From Fratercula arctica (taxonomy: Eukaryota > Chordata > Aves > Charadriiformes > Alcidae), in assembly GCA_947846985.1 (NCBI GenBank), contig CANTUZ010000008.1, forward strand, positions 42,302,817 to 42,366,816: 64,000 bases of DNA, read 5' to 3'. The notes beneath the pieces are model-generated. The model did not search any database, was not told the origin of the DNA, and saw only the letters and a list, made by a program, of their open reading frames with translations. A program made the position numbers and the translations under genes. Positions 24,636 to 36,000 of this stretch are shown one piece after another (within the stretch, counting starts at the first letter, position 1; the number at the start of each line of letters is the position of its first letter).

Positions 24636-27215
24636 GCAGATGAGACAAGTTTATCAGTTGGTTGCATGCTTTGAGGACCAGTCAGGTCTTACAGTTTCTG
24701 CTACCACAGCTAAACTAGAGGATTGTGCTCCCTGTACTTCTTAGTACTTGTAAGAATGTTATAAAGAGAAAAGAAAAAGTATTCTTCATAAAGAAGGGCA
24801 TTATGTGAGGCACAGAAAGCCAGCCAGAGCAAAGCAGTCATGCTCTGAATAACACACAGGGCCCACTCTCTTCCAAGCCCACTAAGCAAAGACAAAGGAC
24901 CCGATGAAGAGGTAACAAGAATAATTGAATTTTTTCCAGCATTGTACACAGAGCTGCTGACTTATGGCACCCATGTGCTTGTGGTGCTGGCCAAAACCCT
25001 CCATGAAGAAGAGAGAATCTGTTGTGGCTGGGATTCAAATGGGAAAGAGCGCATGTTGTGCTAATGGGGGTTTCTCCCCTGTCAGTGCTACTGCTGTGAG
25101 AAAGTAGTTCTGGACCCACCCGGTCTCCTCTAGTCAGGTTTCCTGAGATACCCCTGCTACAGTCGGGTCTTCAGGCACCGGAGGGCTTGCCAGGGCCTGG
25201 GGATCCCTGCCTCCATTTCCCTGCTGCTGGTAATTGATGCAACTGCCACATGTAACGCAGAGGGTTTTCCTACTAGGAGGGAAAGCGCGGGGGGTGCATG
25301 TCTGCCCTTTTAAAAATCAAGTGCAAAACTTAAGTTTTTCAAAATACACCAAAGCTAATCTATTCAGTCTGAAATCAAAGCTGCTAAAAACTTTCCCATA
25401 GAGACTGTGAATGACTCACCAGTTACTCCAGCTGTTGGTGGCTCCATGGCACAGACCAGGTATCTGACACTTTGGAGTCTAAGCGTTGGGTCAGTAAGTT
25501 AGGCATGGGATGTCAGCAATTACCAGTAACACGAGAATTACTGCTGTCATTTTATTAACATAGAATAAAGAAAATCTTTTTAAGTTTTGTTTAGCCAATA
25601 GACTTCCTGTGGTTAACTGTCCAAGGAACACTTATTTTTTTTAAGCCTTAAATATTGTTTTAAATTCAATTGCAATGTGCATGTAGGCAGCTTAATTGAA
25701 AGTATTTTGAAGATAATATTATCGCCTCTGGTCAGGTTCAGTCTCCTGGCAGCATAATTCCAGTGAAAGCTCCTGTCTGCAGTAGAGTTGACTAGTTGCT
25801 CCCGGACATGATAACTGGAAATGTGGTATCTAGTAATGATCTGTGCTGTTGCATTATAGTGAAAATAGCTCCTGTCACCACGGTAGGGAGCGCATCCATG
25901 ACTTCCTCTAAAACGTCTATGAGATAAACATGGCTATGACAAATCCAGTCTTGTGATATCGGCTTGTCTTAGTGGGAAAAGATGTATTTAAAAAAGTGAT
26001 CTATCAAGGTGTAATTAATGTGCTCCTACACAGCTTGAATTTCAGCTCTGTTTTGTTTGCTTGCTAGATGAGGAGAAATGCCATTTTTTTGTTTCTGTGA
26101 GTAACACTATTGCAAAAACATTTAGGGACAGGCTAGATGACCATATTCTGGCAGGAATTCTCACAGAAGCCAGACCACTGTGCCAGACTACCAGAAATTT
26201 GGGCTGGATATATTGTTCTCCTCATAACTCTTGACTTTCCTGCAAGCATTATTGACAGGCATGTGAGCATCCATCCTTGGAGGAAGACTGAAGCAAAAAC
26301 ATTGACTGCCTTGCCTGATCTACCTGCATTTCTCAGAAGTGAAGGGATGGGGGGAGGCAAAAAGTTAGGAAAAGTAGTTGTAAAATGAAAGGGAAATAGT
26401 GCAGTGCCTGGTTTTGGTAGGAGTCGAATGGTTTGAAAATCAAGTGCAAATGCAGTGTGGACAGATGTGCTTTAAAACACCATTTATTTCTCACTGAAAG
26501 TTTTCAGTCTCGTGGGGATTCTGTGTTTACCCAGCTTATTTACTGCTTTGAATGAATAACTGCATGTTTAAAAAAAGAAAATGGCTTAATTTAAACTAAA
26601 ATTTTCTCTCTGTGTCAAAAAGCCTGTGAGCAAACTGGGTGGGTCTGGCTCTTTTCTTTGCCCACCACCGTGCTCCCATGTTGAGCGAGCGTTTCGGAGC
26701 TCCTTCCCCTGACAAATGGGAACTTCTCTCCGTGCTACCCCCAAACCCGCTGATGACAAAGTCAACCTCTTTTCTGCTGCTGCCTCTTTATTTCCAAAGG
26801 GAGACTGGGAGAAGTTGTCAGTGGAGAAGCCGCTGAAGTGCTTCCTGTGGTCCATGGTGCCTTTTTTGGCTCTTGTAGTGAAAGATGTGCCACGCTTAAG
26901 TGTTTCAGGGAAAAGGGTGGGGAGGGGAGGAAGGAAGTGGAAAGGGTACCCGCTCCCAGTCTTTGGAGCTACGAGATGATTTTGAAAATGCTTTATTCGC
27001 TTAGTGGGTGTTGGAGTTAAAAAATGAAAATTGCTTTTGTAGCAAAGTGCACCATAAGGTCTGCAGGGACTGATTAGCACAATGGCTCTGTGTGTCCTAT
27101 ACAGTAAATGCTGCTTCAGTGGTTACTGTAAGACATGAAGGTGACAGAAGTGAAGAGTTGCTCTGTGAACCCTGTGGTTCACAGTTATCAGTGTATTAAA
27201 AGATAGAGGAGCTCT
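24636..27215. other. Noncoding unique sequence, no gene seen
   Basis: I see no supported gene. The 164-codon minus-strand frame at 26586-27080 overlaps three plus-strand frames in the same GC-richer patch and shows no domain. The rest is unique DNA with short T or A runs only. Confidence 0.65.
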
Positions 27216-27310
27216 GGTTTTACTTAATTGTCAAAGACAGCAATCGATCAATCAGACAGTTCAATGCAGAGGTTTTTGTTGAACGACTCATAACTTCATG
27301 AGGCATTTTT
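27216..27310. promoter_or_regulatory. Candidate PBX/HOX-MEIS-like regulatory cluster
   Basis: TTAATTGTCAAAGAC (about 27224-27238) contains TGTCA, a MEIS half-site, and TCAAAG, the TCF/LEF core. Four bases on, AATCGATCAATCA (27242-27254) contains ATCAATCA, the reverse complement of the PBX-HOX word TGATTGAT. The spacing is tight and the sequence non-repetitive. The assignment is by word matching only. Confidence 0.25.
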
Positions 27311-29865
27311 GTGCAGCTGTCTCGTAGGAAGCTTTATTTTCCCTTGATAAGATGTATTTAGTCAAAACTGTCTGAATGATAGCCTGCTTTGATCCTTGCC
27401 ATGCATGGCCGAGAGGGAGGGAAGGGGGTTAATTTTGAGCAGGCTGGAGAGGAGCAGAGGCAGCAGGGCTCTAGATCTGGATGCAAGATGCTGCATCTGT
27501 TACGGGTAGGGATGGCACTGGTCTTCAGAGGCTGGTTTAATTCACTGTGGTGCTGGGAGCAGGCCTTCAGCCCATGAACACTGTGATAATCCCAAATCAG
27601 GGCCAGAGTATTGCGATCAGCTGCTTTGGGGAGATCAGAATTACCCTTCTGGCATCTGGTGACTTGGGTCTTTTTGTTTGTTTTTGTGTGGCTTTTCTTG
27701 GTTTTGGTGTTTGTTTTTTTTTTTTCTGTACAACGATGGTTGTTTTAGAGCTGCCTCAAGTATACGTTTTGACTTAGATGTGAAATTTGCACTCAAATAG
27801 AAGCTTTGTTCGTGTATTTTCTCTTAACAGTTTATCATCATCTTTGGTAACACAAATTTGATTTCACTTGTGATTGTAAAGCAAGAGCTATATAAGAAAT
27901 ACCTATGAGAAGAAAAATCTGCTTTAAAGTACTCGTGTTTCAGTTTAAGTTGGGAAATAGAGGAGGGCTTTTAACTGACTGAAGAGCGAAGCTGTAGAAT
28001 GGTTTCCTGTTAGGAGCTCTGGGAAGAGGAGCCCTGGCAGGCTTCCACGTGAGCTAGAAAAACGTGAGGCAGGTCGTGTAGCCTGAGGATCTGTCCTGCC
28101 GGCGACTTGCCCAGAGGACTTTAGGGCCTTCAGTCCTATTCCCACCAACTATTCAGAGCTGGGAAGGTGACTTCTGGTTTTGCGCAAGTTCATGCGAATG
28201 CGACTTATTTTTGATGCAAGTTCAGTTTTTGGTGCAAGTTACCCAAGGTCCAATGTCTCAGGTGGCCGAAGAAGCCTCTTCTCCGTCATCCTCTCGCATA
28301 CAAGCACAGAAGGCCTGAGCAGGCGTGGCGAGGAAGAGGAGCCAAATCTCAGCCGTGACGTGCAATCGATGGCCTGCAGAGCCTCCAAGAGATGTCACTT
28401 CAGGAGAAGTGCTTGGTTAGGCACTCTGTATGCCAGAGAGATTCGTGGCCACCCGCTTTTGTCTGCAGGCTGGCAGATGAAAAGGGGACTTCTGTGCGTG
28501 CAGTGAGGTCGTGTACATCTGAGAAAACTGAGCAGCCGTGGATCGTTTCCCTGAGCAGCCCTGGGTTAGGGCAAAGCCTGCTTGCAGAAGAAGAAAATGA
28601 GTCCCGTAAATGGGTTTGATATTATTAGCAAAGAGGGCATCAGAACATACACGCAGAAGAAAAAAAGATCTTGGCTGGGTGCGCTATCTTAATTGTAGTG
28701 CTTCCTGGCTTGATTTTAGCAAAATGCCTTTTTCAGTGGGGAACATCTATTAACACATGCATAAAAACAGAGACAGGAATGATAAAATACAAAGCAAATA
28801 TGCATTTCTGTATTGTAAAAACTGCTACTACTGCTTATTTACCATCTGTGTCTGTGGAGTGGGCTCTGTGTTTACAGGCTGCCTCTTGCAGATTTTACTG
28901 ACGTAGAGGCAAGCACCTCTGCTCAGGGATAGATTTTCTTGCATTTTCCAGGTCCCAAAGACAGTGACACAATATATGTTAAAAATAACAAAAGCCTGTA
29001 CAGGGTAAAATGATGGTATAAGTAAAATGATGTCTGGAGCATGCTGAAATTGGTAAATTCCCAGCAAGATACTCGTCTCCTTTCAGTTTCCTTCCTCTTG
29101 TGTTTTAGTGGGCTACATGGTGGGTGCCTATTCCACCAAACTAATGAGGCCAGTGCTGCCGCCTTTGGCAAAATCCCTGGCTTGTGCTTGGTTGGCCATT
29201 TGTGTGTCAAAACTAAAGCTCCGTGTTAAATGCTTAAGGTTTTGCTATGGTGGGCTTGGGGTGTGGAAGGATGTATAAGATGAATAACTGTTTGGGAAGA
29301 TATGTCTCTTTCCTTTTGACTTTAGTAAGACTGAATGAAGCACCACAGAAAAGGTCTTGTCTGGGACTGGAGTTACCAAAACCAGCTGATCTTGGTACTG
29401 AGTTCTTGCTGATTTATCCAGGCTAAATAATTGCCTCTTGTTTTCAAGAGTTTGCATTTGCCTGCAGATGCAGAAAAGGGAGGGAGTGACTTCATTTAAG
29501 CGAACCTTTTGTTTTAAACTATATGTAGAGAGCCTTCCTTGTTGTTCACTCCTTTAATCAGGCAACTTTTTTTAATCTTACTTTGACATTTGTGTTGGAA
29601 TTAACGTGATTGGCAGCAGAATCCAATAAATGAGAATTTCAAAGGTGTTTCTGTGCTGCTAAATGAATCTTTGCCTGCAGTTTGACTTGGCAGCACTTGT
29701 AGAGTTCTGCATCAGCTGGATTTTATTGTGTGGGGAGATGGATAATCAAAAAGGGAATCGCACGTGCCTGCAAATTAAACATTTTGTTCAGAGTGCTCGC
29801 TTGCGGTTGAACAGCAGTGTAATGTCAGGGAGAGGAGGCGGGGGTACACGAGCCCAGTGCGCCGA
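27311..29865. other. Noncoding unique sequence, no gene seen
   Basis: No gene is supported. A T/G-rich low-complexity stretch lies at about 27668-27727. Near 28186-28245 the word GCAAGTT occurs three times in about 55 bases. The frames at 28180-28506 and 28923-29210 are unremarkable. Confidence 0.65.
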
Positions 29866-30035
29866 GTGCTAAATGCCTCGTCGTACAAAAGCACAATGGC
29901 AAATGTTCAACAATGCAGCTGTGTCAAAACAAATCAGATCATGAGCAGCACCGGCTTGCTTTGCTTTATTTGTGGGGAAGTTTTTATCATCCCTGCGTCG
30001 TGATTAATGCTGCTGATAAGTGTAGGGGGAGTTAC
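29866..30035. promoter_or_regulatory. Candidate SOX/E-box/GATA regulatory cluster
   Basis: The segment contains ACAATGG (29893-29899) and AACAATG (29909-29915), both SOX-like, with CAGCTG directly after the second, then TGATTAATG at 30000-30008 and GATAAG at 30015-30020. It is complex, non-repetitive sequence with scattered CpGs. This composition resembles conserved vertebrate enhancers, but only cross-species alignment would show it. Confidence 0.25.
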
Positions 30036-32419
30036 TGTATACAGTTATTGTGTGCTTTAATACCTGTTTGAATATTAATCTCCTAGCAGAGATGTTTTTG
30101 ACACTTAGCCCTTTGCAAGTGTTCCAGAGTAAGTTATGATAACTTCTGCGCAAATGCTTGACTGTGATTTAATTGTGCCAGTGGATACTTTTTTCTGCCT
30201 GTTGCGTTCAGAAGGCATTGCACTGTGTAGAGAAGAGATGCATCCAGAAGTGGACATGACCTCTCGTGTTGGGCCAGGAGCTTCAAAATCAATGGGTCAC
30301 GCTCTGCTTCTTGGGTATAGAGCCAGTCCTACTGAAGCATGTGATGCTAATTTGTCTGAATATTGATAATATGTTGGGAGAAGTCCTCCTCCTCCCACTC
30401 CCCTGCTTCAATGGACCTATTGATCTTTTTGTTGTGATTCTGTAATTTATAGACCTTGGTCTGGTCGTTAAAGAAAATTATCTACTGAGCAAGCTGATTT
30501 TCAGTGTATGTTTTTAATACTATGAGGGAGTGGAAGCAACATAAACAGAAGCGTTTTTCAATTGTGTGTGATGGGACATGGCATGAGCCCCATAGCTACC
30601 AAGTTGGTTTTGCTTTTGATGTGTGGAAAATGTAGGGCTCTTTGTGGGGATGAGGGCAGTCAGCCTGTGTGTGTGTGTGGGAGTCAGGCACTTGATTTCT
30701 GTTTGTTTTGATTTAAAGAAAAAAAAAAAGGGGGGGGGGGGGAAAGGCAGGTGGTATTAATGCAAAGCAATATAACTCAGTTTTGCTGTTCGTATCTTGT
30801 GTGTGGACAAGCTTCACCTGGTGTTTGCTGCTTGTGTGTTCCCTAGATGCGTATTTGCCTGAGAGTGCTGAGCCGGGCTTCTCCCGAAGCCAAAAGTGAG
30901 GTTCAGCAGCTCCCCACGACGGGGAACGGCACTTCCCCTGCTGTGACCGCGCACGCGCTGCCCGTTTGCTGGGTGCTGCTCTTACCCATAGAAAAGCTGG
31001 TGCTATTAAAACACGAGATCTCTCAGGTGGCTGACGTTAGCAAATGCCGCAGGAGCGTTGTTGGAAGTGCTGATGTGTTGTGGGGTTTCTGGCGGAAGTT
31101 TTGTGGCTATTTCTGAAGGGTACGTCAGAATATTCCATAGGTCTGCTTTGTCCACGGTCCTCATGACAGCTACTCTTGTACAAAGAATTGCACATTTTGA
31201 GGTAGTATTGAGGTTTTGGACTTCATTTTCTGGACCTTCTGCTTATTAGTAAAATGGCTGATTATTAATAAAACTAATGAAATAACAAAATGATTGCAAT
31301 ACCATGGCTCCATGAAAAGCTCCAGGACTTCAGAAATTTTAATATCTTAGGTAGGAGGTATTTGGCTGAGTTGCGATTCCTGAAAACAAACAACATCTAA
31401 ATTTTATTAAAGGGCTCCAATCTTCCTTGCTGCTGTCATATCTGGAACATTGCTTTCCAGGAAAATGCCGATAGTTGTTGTTACAGCCTCCCTTGGGATG
31501 GGACAAGAATGGATGACTCACTTATGGTGGTTTAAGCCTGCAGCAGTCAGTCTGTAACCAGAATTTTTCGCTTTATTTCTGGAAGGCAGTACTTTTCCTA
31601 AAGCTACAACATTTGCAATTACCTTTCAGAATAACTTGGTGCTTTTCTGCGTGGCAGGTAGATCTGGAAATGCCCCAGATCGTGTTGCCCCACAAACTTT
31701 GGGTCTAGAAGGTTGAGGGAGAGACCTTTGTGTGTTGAAAACCAGCTTCCCCTTGCTGCTCTACCACCATGCCTGCTTTGGGACGGGGCGAGGAGATTTG
31801 TGCTGCTCGAGTACGTGAGAGCTTGGCTGTGCAACGTAGTAGGTGCTTTAGGGCAATTGCCAGTTGAGACCTGTGCTGAGGTCTCACCTCCTCTTGGGTG
31901 CTCCAAGAGGTGTTGCTGGGACAAAAGTGCTCAGCTGCAGGGTGCTGCCACGTCCCCTTTGCTCTTCATGTGGACATACTGCCTTCCTGGGGGCTCCCCT
32001 GCTAGGGGGAAAGAACTGTGTGAGGAACTAATGGGGTTGGTCGCACAGCATTCACTGAACAGTTTGACGAAGGGATGATGAATCAAGGCATGCCAGGACA
32101 GGCTTTTTGCATGATTCTGTTTGAGAGGATGGAGGATAGGTAATAGAACAAAGACACTCCACAAACCTTGTTAAAAGAGCATTAGGGTTGTGGTGGAAAG
32201 CATTTGGAAAGTATTTAAGGAACTGGATTGATGACAGACTTTAATTTTTTATTTCTTCAAATGCAATGTGAGGTGGTCTTCAACTGCATGATTCTTTTTG
32301 CTTGAGAGACTTCTTTCGTGGGCAGGCTCTGATTCAGCAAGGCATTTAAAGTTATTGGCAAACCCACTGAGCAGACATCAGTGTACACGTGTATCTGCTT
32401 AAATAGGTACACGAACATC
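30036..32419. other. Noncoding unique sequence, no gene seen
   Basis: No gene is supported. Simple repeats are present at 30665-30742. The GC-richer patch at 30845-31110 has an 89-codon frame with no domain. The 121-codon frame at 31713-32078 overlaps opposite-strand frames and is judged to be chance. Confidence 0.65.
30719..30742. repeat. A11/G13 homopolymer junction
   Basis: A run of 11 A (30719-30729) passes directly into 13 G (30730-30742). About 50 bases upstream is a short (GT)n stretch at about 30667-30679. Long G runs are rare, are hard to sequence accurately and can form G-quadruplex-like structure, so the exact length should be treated with caution. Confidence 0.85.
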
Positions 32420-33000
32420 CAGCGTGGCCAGCAGGTCAAGGGAGGTGATTCTTCCCCTTTACTCCGCTTTGGTGAGACCCCACCTGGAGTACTGCATCCG
32501 GCTTTGGAGCCCTCAGCACAAGAAAGACATGGACCTGTTGGAGAGAGTCCAGAGGAGGCCACAAAGATGATGAGAGGGCTGGAGCCACCTTTCCTATGAA
32601 GACAGGCTGAGAGAGTCGGGGTTGTTCAGCCTGGGGAAGAGGAGGTTCTGGGGAGACCTTATAGTGGCCTTCCAGTATCTGAAAGGCGCCTATAAGAAAA
32701 CTGGAGAGGACTTTTTACAAGGGCATGTAGTGATAGGACGAGGAGTAATGGCTTCAAACTGGAAGAGGGGAGATTTAGATTAGATTAGATATCAGGAAGG
32801 AATTTTTCACTCTGAGAGTGGGCCCCTGGCCCAGGTTGCCCAGAGAAGCTGTGGCTGCCCCATCCCTGGAGGGGTTCAAGGCCAGGCTGGACGGGGCTTG
32901 GAGCAACCTGGGCTGGTGGGAGGTGTCCCTGCCCAGGGCAGGGGGTGGCACTGGGTGGGCTTTAAGGTCCCTTCCAACCCAAACCTTTCTATGATCCTGG
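32420..33000 (+). mobile_element. CR1 LINE, 5'-truncated copy B
   Basis: This plus-strand CR1 3' fragment begins in the last part of the reverse-transcriptase ORF2. The words [19 protein letters not shown] are a frameshifted version of the family's [17 protein letters not shown], and [11 protein letters not shown] follows in another frame. It continues through the 3' UTR to TTCTATGATCCTGG at about 32987-33000, a degenerate form of the terminal repeat. A small internal TTAGA duplication (TTTAGATTAGATTAGAT, about 32772-32788) is peculiar to this copy. Its 3' UTR core is almost identical to copy A, so both belong to the same or sister subfamilies. Frameshifts and truncation show that it is inactive. 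The 5' edge could extend some tens of bases further in diverged form. Confidence 0.95.
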
Positions 33001-36000
33001 TGACGCATTGCCTGTGTACGCAGAGTCTGTAATGGAGAACGCTGTTATAAGGGTTGTGGTTCCCCATTTATTTACCTGTGCTGTTTATGCACACGCACAC
33101 ACACGCACTCACTCTTCCATTCTTCCATCAAATGCTTTGAAATAATCAGTCTTAATCCTTCCCCAAGCCCAGACTGGAGGCATCTCCTGAGTGTTACCAG
33201 GAAGGCTTGATCAGGTTACCTGGGGCCTGGTTTTCATGGCGCTTTGCTGTGACAGGATACACTTTACAATCGGTAAAACAAAATAAAATAACAGAACGCA
33301 TGCCATGGATTAGTTTCAAGAATAGAGTTTCATTCAAAAGAATAAAAATCACATCCCAGCACTATTCCAGCCAATGTTTTAATCACATGTGATGCAAGGG
33401 GACTGAACGCTGTTTTTCTTACTGCCTTTTTTTTTTTTTTGTTTAAACTTGCAACAAAACCCTAAATGACAAGCAGCAAAATATAAACTGAAGCTGTGTG
33501 TCTTACTGTGTATCCAAACAAGCAAGAAAAACAGTCTCAAGGAAAGCCGTAGGTTTGAAATGTGAATTTTCCAAATCATAAATAATGTATTTAGTGTGGG
33601 TACTCTGACCAGGAGTTTCAGCTGTAATGGGTCTGCTGGGCTGAGCTGATGGGCAAAACTGAACACATCAGACATGGAAACAACATGAGCTGCAAAGAGG
33701 ATTTCATCTTTTTGGGGGTGGGGGGAGGGACCTTCATCAAACGTGTAAAATTTCTTTAATAATTAGACCTGGCAGGGAAATGCATGGAGTTCCAGCAGTG
33801 ATAATTGGTGCTTCAACTTACTAGAACAACCAGCGAACCAAAAGATTTGTGTTTACCTAATTCCTTCAGGACTTGGATGAGGGAATGTCATTGCCTTTGT
33901 GCCACCTAAGGGCATGTACAGAGAAAAAACAAGAGAAAGCCTGGATTATGTCTAGAATTATTTTTTTTCATGGTTCAGGGACTGCCTTCTACAGATTTTT
34001 TTGTGCTGAATCCAACCAGCCCAGTGTCCCACTGCAGACAGGAATCAGCCCTGGATCCTTTTGGATGCTCCCCAGAAGCTGGTGTTTAGCCCAAATGCCC
34101 TTTCTCCCACTACATTAGCCCAAACTGCATGTAAGCGCATATTTACCTCTTGCACCTGCCACACCCAGTGGCATCCAGTTGAACTGGTATTTGTAGATCA
34201 GAGCTTTGAATTGCTCACTCTGCGCTTGTGCTCATTTTTAATATGCAGACCTTTGTGGGAATTAGTCAAGATGGGCAGACCTGCCCTCTGAGGTCCCCCT
34301 CTTTGGATGCTGCAGTTTAACGTAGGGAAATAGCAGTTCCCACTGTCCCATGGTGAGCCACCGCTTCTACTCCTGGGGGGTGCAGGCGAAGGGTGACTTC
34401 CTCAGGGTAAAGCCCGTGCGTCAGTTGTGTCCTGTTTTGTGTTTGGATACGGGATTTAGGAGGTGATGTGTCACTGGTCGCAAGTTATTTTTCACCTGAG
34501 GATGTGCTTTGCTGGAATGTGCAAATACATGTAAGTCTCACCTACTTTCAATGTGTCTTTGGCTGTAGTTGGTTTTATTGATCTCCCTTTGGATGAAAGC
34601 TGTCTCGGAGCCTCCCGTCTCCGTAGCCCAGTCACTGGGAGGAGGCTACTGGAAGAAATGAAGTTGAGTGTGCCTGATTTTCGAGGCTAACCACGCTGCA
34701 GCCCTGGTGCAAGGCACAACCAAACTTCCCTGTCCGCTCTGTCACAATACGTTCCAGGAGACCTCAACACAAAGGTTCATACAGCAACGAAGAACTGCAG
34801 CAGTTCACTCTGCTGCTGCAGCTGGGCTTGGGGGCACTTACGAAGAGCAATCAGTGAGGAAATTTCTGAGCTCTTGTATGAGGAGTAGGAGGTAAGAGAG
34901 CCTTCAAGGGGCCGAGCTGAGCTGTATTTGGGACATTAATACTAGTAGCCTGACCTGGGAAGCAAGCAGGAGCGCAGTTATCTCTGCAGATGCTGCGCAA
35001 AGGCTGTTTGCTGTGCGGAGGGCAATAGACTAGACCTCAGATTTAAAGGCAATTTAGAGCTCCATTGACTTGTAAGATAAAATGGTGATTTGAGTTTATT
35101 TCATTCCTTCCATGACTAAGGGATGGTGAACCAGTGCAGGGGAAATATGAACTGCCTTAACCCAACCTCAGTCTTAACCCAAAGCTTAAAGACGAGCCAG
35201 GCCTTTGCTGTGTCTAAGGAAAACATCCCTTTTCAAATGCAGCAGGTGATGCCTGTGGGGCAGGAGGCTTTAACCTGCACCAAAAGGTATGGGTTGGGAT
35301 GGCTGAAGGGGGAGATGGAAGTTTGCTGAAGAGAGTTTGCTCCAGGCTTGAAATGCAGTTGTAGGAGCAAGAAAATGGGTGAAAAATTGCAGATACTTTG
35401 AAAAAGCTTTATGTTGTACTTGATGTTTCCCTTGCTGTGGAGCTGGGAGAACTCAGCTTCTTTCCTACCAGTGGTGTCACTGTACTTTATTTATTTATTT
35501 TCTTTCTCAGGGCAAATAAAAGTAAACCTCAGCAGTGACTCCAAAAATCCTGTGTTGTTGAATCAATAGTATCTCTGCTCTCCTAAAAATCTGAGCAGCT
35601 TGATTTTTTTTTTTACAAGTGAGATGTTCAAAAGCCAGGCAGTCCTGCATTTCTTGGAGCTGCACAACAGGGACTCTGAGCAGCACACGGTCACACTTAA
35701 TTAGACAGCCTGGGGCTGGGAGGGCTAAATGCCGCCTCCACTGAACCTGAGCGTGGTGGATATGAACTTCACCAGAAGTCTCGTCTGCTTTTATCCACCC
35801 TGGTAATGGTACGGAAGGGGGTTGTTGTAAATGTCGCAGGGCTGCTTCTTGTGAGCTGGCTTGCAAGATCCCATGTCAACTGTTTTCTGCACCAGAAATG
35901 TAATGACTTGGGACTTAGTTTGCCACCAAGTTCTCTTACGTGGTAGATTAACCTGCATTTGTGTCCTGGCATCTCTGGATGTGCACAGTGCTGTGTAACC

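Noticed and set aside
26586..27080. 164-codon minus-strand open frame
   Set aside because: It overlaps three plus-strand frames and has no recognised motif or splice context; judged to be chance.
32257..32599. Apparent protein words such as [11 protein letters not shown]
   Set aside because: These are frameshifted remains of the CR1 reverse-transcriptase ORF, not a host gene.
34010..34090. CCAACCAGCCCAGTGTCCCACTGCAGACAGG, in part like an old LINE 3' end
   Set aside because: Only a few words agree and order is lost after about 40 bases; too weak to annotate. The listed string is the impression, seen in pieces.
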